Assembly (NCBI GenBank): GCA_027005175.1
Contig: JALTMC010000366.1
Location: forward strand, 1-18,303
DNA: 18,303 nt
DNA from: Myxococcales bacterium
GTDB lineage: Bacteria; Myxococcota_C; UBA6777
Direction of reading: 5' to 3'
Shown here: positions 15,548 through 18,303 of the stretch, piece after piece
Numbering within the stretch: position 1 is the stretch's first letter
Layout of the letters: each line of letters starts with the position of its first letter
Made by a program: the position numbers and the translations under genes
Notes under the pieces: generated by a model
The model's input: the letters and a program-made list of their open reading frames with translations, nothing else
Told to the model about the DNA's origin: nothing
Databases searched by the model: none

Positions 15548-16708
15548 CTACGATCGTTCCCGCAAGATCAGTTTTGCGATCGTTTGCAATTGCATGTTGG
15601 TGGTGCCTTCATAGATCGAGCCGATCTTTGCGTCACGATAGAATTTTTCGGCAGTAAACTCTTTGGTAAAGCCCACACCACCGTGTAGTTCGACACAAAG
15701 GGAAGCGACTCTCTCGGCGACCTGACTCGCGAAAAGCTTCGCCATTGCTGCCTCTTTAACATAGCTCTTCCCGGCATCCTTAAGCCGTGCTGCATTGTAT
15801 ACCATGAGTCGTGCGGCTTCGATATCTGTTGCCATCTGTGCGATCTGGAACTGGATACCTTGGAATTCAGCGATCGCTTTACCAAATTGTTTGCGTTCAG
15901 TGATATGGGCCAATGCACCTTCCAATGCTCCACGTGCCAGACCGATCATCTGTGCCCCGATCCCGATTCGACCTTCGTTCAGTGTTTCAATGGCAACCTT
16001 GTAACCAACACCAACTTCACCCAAGACATTCTCTTTGGGTACAATACAGTCTTCAAAGATCAACTCAACTGTAGAAGAGGCTCGGATCCCGAGTTTGTTT
16101 TCTTTCTTTCCAACTGTAAATCCCTGAAAACCTCGCTCCACCAAAAAGGCCGTGATTCCTTTGTATCCTTTGCTTGGATCGACCGTCGCAAATACGATGT
16201 AGAGGCTGGCTTCCCCACCATTGGTAATCCACATCTTGGAGCCATTGATCTTCCAGTGATCGCCACAATCTTCAGCGCGTGTGGCCAAGGCAAAGGCATC
16301 GGACCCGCTACCGGCCTCACTCAGCGCATAGCTACCAACCCACTCTGTACACATCTTTGGCATATAACGCTCTTTAAGTGCGTCACTTCCCCAGCGCAAC
16401 ACCGCGTTGTTGAACAATGTGTTCTGTACATCCACACAAACCGAGACACTGGGATCAACAGCAGCAAGTTCCTCAATTGCCAAAATCGCTGTAAAAAAGG
16501 AGCTTTCCGAGCCACCGTACTCTCCAGGAGCTTCGATCCCCATCAACCCCAGCTCAAAACACTGACGAATAATATCCGGATCCATCGTCTGGGTTTCATC
16601 CATCTCCAACACTTTGGGTCCAATCTCATTGCGGGCAAAGTTACGCACCGCATCTTGAAACATGAGTTCTTCTTCCGACAATAGATTCAATGGTTTATAC
16701 TGACTCAT
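15548..16708 (-). CDS. Acyl-CoA dehydrogenase (short/branched-chain type)
   Basis: A 386-residue FAD enzyme introducing a trans-2,3 double bond into acyl-CoA, passing electrons to ETF; cytosolic. Length is normal for the family. It shows the N-terminal helical domain, then [19 protein letters not shown] (about 125-143), the middle-domain signature with the flavin/substrate loop. The next block is [16 protein letters not shown]. The C-terminal part has [20 protein letters not shown] and [20 protein letters not shown], then [19 protein letters not shown], whose Glu in IYEGT is the expected catalytic base. The end resembles ACADSB (2-methylbutyryl/short-branched chain), but butyryl-CoA specificity is possible. 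The ATG at 16708 has AAGAGGT just upstream. It stands alone, with no ETF or beta-oxidation partners here. Confidence 0.93.
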   Translation of the reverse strand: MSQYKPLNLLSEEELMFQDAVRNFARNEIGPKVLEMDETQTMDPDIIRQCFELGLMGIEAPGEYGGSESSFFTAILAIEELAAVDPSVSVCVDVQNTLFNNAVLRWGSDALKERYMPKMCTEWVGSYALSEAGSGSDAFALATRAEDCGDHWKINGSKMWITNGGEASLYIVFATVDPSKGYKGITAFLVERGFQGFTVGKKENKLGIRASSTVELIFEDCIVPKENVLGEVGVGYKVAIETLNEGRIGIGAQMIGLARGALEGALAHITERKQFGKAIAEFQGIQFQIAQMATDIEAARLMVYNAARLKDAGKSYVKEAAMAKLFASQVAERVASLCVELHGGVGFTKEFTAEKFYRDAKIGSIYEGTTNMQLQTIAKLILRERS

Positions 16709-16785
16709 CGATTACCTCTTGTTTTTTATGTATTCTGTACAATTGGCGCAAGAGTTCAGTGCTCCCTTTCACAAAACTCGCAGCA

Positions 16786-16814
16786 TATATAGAAAACATA
16801 TCCTCAGGATGCAA
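16786..16814 (-). promoter_or_regulatory. Candidate promoter of the acyl-CoA dehydrogenase gene
   Basis: On the minus strand, TTGCAT at 16814-16809, a 17-bp spacer and TATATA at 16791-16786, with a leader of about 70 nt to the ATG. The IS605 right end lies less than 100 bp upstream, so the element inserted just outside this promoter. Confidence 0.45.
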
Positions 16815-16891
16815 GGACACAAACAAACAACAATGGATATCGATGGACGTGAACAGGCAAACAAGCTTGATGATCGATGGACGTCATACGA

Positions 16892-16911
16892 CCCCCGACT
16901 GAAGTCAGGGG
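16892..16911 (-). ncRNA. IS605 right-end hairpin, likely 3' part of the TnpB guide (omega) RNA
   Basis: On the minus strand CCCCTGACTTCAGTCGGGG folds with CCCC/GGGG and GAC/GTC pairs, one bulged base and a short loop. Such hairpins at the right end of IS605 elements are bound by TnpA. In TnpB systems they also form the 3' scaffold of the omega RNA, whose guide is the sequence just outside the element. It begins 23 nt beyond the tnpB stop. RNA expression is inferred. Confidence 0.6.
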
Positions 16912-16933
16912 CTTGGCATTCCAAGAACAGCAA

Positions 16934-18025
16934 CTAAAACAACATGAGCTGGACGCCATTAGGGAGGTAGACAGCCCCCTTCGCTGCGATATTGATCGCA
17001 GCATTTTGATCCGCGTGTAGCTGCGCGCCACACGACTTACAGGAGAATTCACTTTGCGACTTCCGGTTAGCCCTTTCGCAGTGCCCGCACACAGAACAGG
17101 TCTGCGATGTGTAGGCAGGATTGACATAAAAAACTGCTACACCTGCCAATGTCGCTTTGTATTCGAGCTTCTGCTGAAGATCGTAAAAAGCCCACGAATG
17201 CAACTCGCGACGCAGTTGACGAGAAGCCCTTGCCCTCCAGCGAATACCCTTGAGTTCTTCAAGGACTATCGCTCGATTTGTGTGTTTCGCCTTTTCTACG
17301 AGTTGTTTCGAAATACAGTGATTGACATCACTCGAAAAACGCTTCTCTTTGTGAGAGCGATGTTTCAGTTTGCGTTTGGCAGACTTGCTTCCTGTCTTTT
17401 GAAGGGAGCGACGAGTCTTGTGGAATCGAGCACGTCTCTCTCGAACGTTCTTACCATAAGAGTTCCCCTCGCTATCCGTAGCAATGTTGGCAATCCCAAG
17501 ATCGACTCCCAGCACGCCACTTACCTCCAAGACTTCAGGGGACTCCACATCGCATGTCGCAAAGAGATAGAAGTTGCCGTCTATCAGGCAAAGATCAGTC
17601 TCGCCCTTTTGCGTCCTCAAGAGTTGTGTTTGACGGTCCCCGCAAACAAAAGGAATAGAAAGTCGTCCGTCCAGAGACCACACCGAAACCGCCTGCTTGC
17701 TCACGTTGTACGAAAGCAAGCGACTGTCATAAGCCACAGCACCGTTCAAGTCAAAATGCCGGGAGCGAATTCGGTCCAACTTGTAAGCATCTGCGACTTT
17801 GGCGATGACTCGGATAGCGGCTTGGGCCGAGAGTCCAAACATCTCTCGAATGTTGTAGTAAGCAAGTTTGTGAAGAGCAAACTGTCGAAACGTCTGGGTC
17901 TCCCATGCCTGTTTCGACAGCCAATTACACGCACGATTGCACTGATGCAGAGTATCAAGCAATACATCATACTGGGCCTCAGAGGGCAGAAGTTTGAGTT
18001 TCGCAGTCAACTTCATAGTGGCCAT
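16934..18025 (-). CDS. tnpB: TnpB, RNA-guided endonuclease of an IS200/IS605 element
   Basis: A 363-residue TnpB. It is not needed for transposition itself but cuts DNA at sites matching the element's guide RNA, favouring retention of the element. The RuvC-like triad looks complete: D175 in GVDLGIAN, E256 in IVLEELKGI and D339 in LHADQNAAINIAA. A zinc ribbon is present as C310-x2-C313 and C329-x2-C332. The N-terminal TAKLKLLPSEAQ and CNRACNWLSKQAW blocks are typical. The arginine/lysine-rich segment at 196-230 fits nucleic-acid binding. The ATG at 18025 directly follows the tnpA stop (TAG at 18026-18028), so translation is probably coupled; a second ATG lies two codons on. No frameshift or missing catalytic residue is seen. 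Confidence 0.93.
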   Translation of the reverse strand: MATMKLTAKLKLLPSEAQYDVLLDTLHQCNRACNWLSKQAWETQTFRQFALHKLAYYNIREMFGLSAQAAIRVIAKVADAYKLDRIRSRHFDLNGAVAYDSRLLSYNVSKQAVSVWSLDGRLSIPFVCGDRQTQLLRTQKGETDLCLIDGNFYLFATCDVESPEVLEVSGVLGVDLGIANIATDSEGNSYGKNVRERRARFHKTRRSLQKTGSKSAKRKLKHRSHKEKRFSSDVNHCISKQLVEKAKHTNRAIVLEELKGIRWRARASRQLRRELHSWAFYDLQQKLEYKATLAGVAVFYVNPAYTSQTCSVCGHCERANRKSQSEFSCKSCGAQLHADQNAAINIAAKGAVYLPNGVQLMLF

Positions 18026-18303
18026 CTAGCGTCGTCCTCGAATATGCTCAGTCCGTGCGATATAACGCTCAATCACTTCAGCACTCACTTGCCCAGCAGT
18101 ACCCACATAATAAGAAGGCGACCACAAATGGCCTCCCGAAAGTTCTTGCTTGAGTTTTGGGAACTCCTGAAACAGCTTTCGGGCCGTAGTGCCCTTCAAA
18201 ATCTTGATAGCAGAAGCGATAGAAGTTGCGGGAGGGAGCGAGAGAAACAGGTGGATGTGGTCCGGCTGAATCTCCAAAGCCAATACGGGCCACTCTCTTT
18301 GTT
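18026..18303 (-). CDS. tnpA: TnpA, Y1 HUH transposase of IS200/IS605 (partial, 5' end outside)
   Basis: The frame is open to the window edge, so the true start is beyond it; the TTG at 18283 is internal. REWPVLALEIQPDHIHLFLS carries the HUH pair (His-Ile-His) that binds the metal. The later SPSYYVGTAGQVSAEVIERY and IARTE block holds the catalytic tyrosine region typical of IS200-type transposases. TnpA cuts and joins single-stranded DNA at the element ends. About 92 residues are visible of a usual 130-150. Confidence 0.9.
   Translation of the reverse strand, partial: QREWPVLALEIQPDHIHLFLSLPPATSIASAIKILKGTTARKLFQEFPKLKQELSGGHLWSPSYYVGTAGQVSAEVIERYIARTEHIRGRR

Larger units (their letters stand above)
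16870..18303 (-). mobile_element. IS200/IS605-family insertion sequence (left end outside the window)
   Basis: It comprises a tnpA cut by the window edge, tnpB following directly, and a right-end hairpin downstream of tnpB. Members move as single-stranded circles by TnpA and carry imperfect end hairpins rather than terminal inverted repeats. The exact right cleavage site cannot be fixed by eye; the boundary given is approximate. Confidence 0.8.

Noticed and set aside
15250-15657. ORFs on both strands through the 51-bp repeats (79, 92 and 96 codons)
   Set aside because: No ribosome sites; the open frames are explained by the repeat length being a multiple of three, and the plus frame runs antisense into the acyl-CoA dehydrogenase.

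Overview
The window reads like a chromosomal segment of a Myxococcota (delta-proteobacterial) type organism. The strongest pointer is the protein encoded at 10420-14397. It has 19 'putative metal-binding' (MopE-type) repeats and ends in a Gly-Cys-x-Cys, hydrophobic helix, Arg-Arg-Arg tail like the MYXO-CTERM sorting signal. Base composition looks balanced rather than GC-rich, which is unusual for that phylum, so the assignment is an inference.

Layout. Positions 1-243 hold the last codons of a transposase-like gene on the plus strand and a perfect 34-bp palindrome. From 244 to 10106 a minus-strand operon runs cusB, DUF262 gene A, DUF262 gene B, cusA. CusB is the periplasmic adaptor and CusA the inner-membrane pump of a copper/silver-type RND efflux system. 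Two DUF262 (GmrSD-like) genes sit between them and overlap each flanking cus gene by 4-8 bp. The two DUF262 genes are separated by a 572-bp scar (6215-6786) holding a truncated IS1634-type transposase and the 3' end of another, unidentified gene. Upstream and co-oriented (10420-14397) is a secreted von Willebrand A/MopE-repeat protein.

Across a divergent intergenic region lies a plus-strand cupin gene (14771-15253). It converges on a minus-strand acyl-CoA dehydrogenase (15548-16708), with three 51-bp tandem repeats between them. The right end (about 16870-18303) is an IS200/IS605-family element with an intact tnpB, a tnpA cut by the window edge, and a right-end hairpin.

How the genes work together. 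CusA and CusB should form two thirds of a tripartite metal-efflux pump; no outer-membrane CusC or chaperone CusF is seen here. The MopE-repeat protein may bind metal or calcium at the cell surface. The DUF262 pair resembles modification-dependent (type IV) restriction or phage-defence genes, and their placement inside a metal-efflux operon, with apparent translational coupling at both ends, is the most unusual feature. The cupin, the dehydrogenase and the IS605 element look unrelated to that operon.
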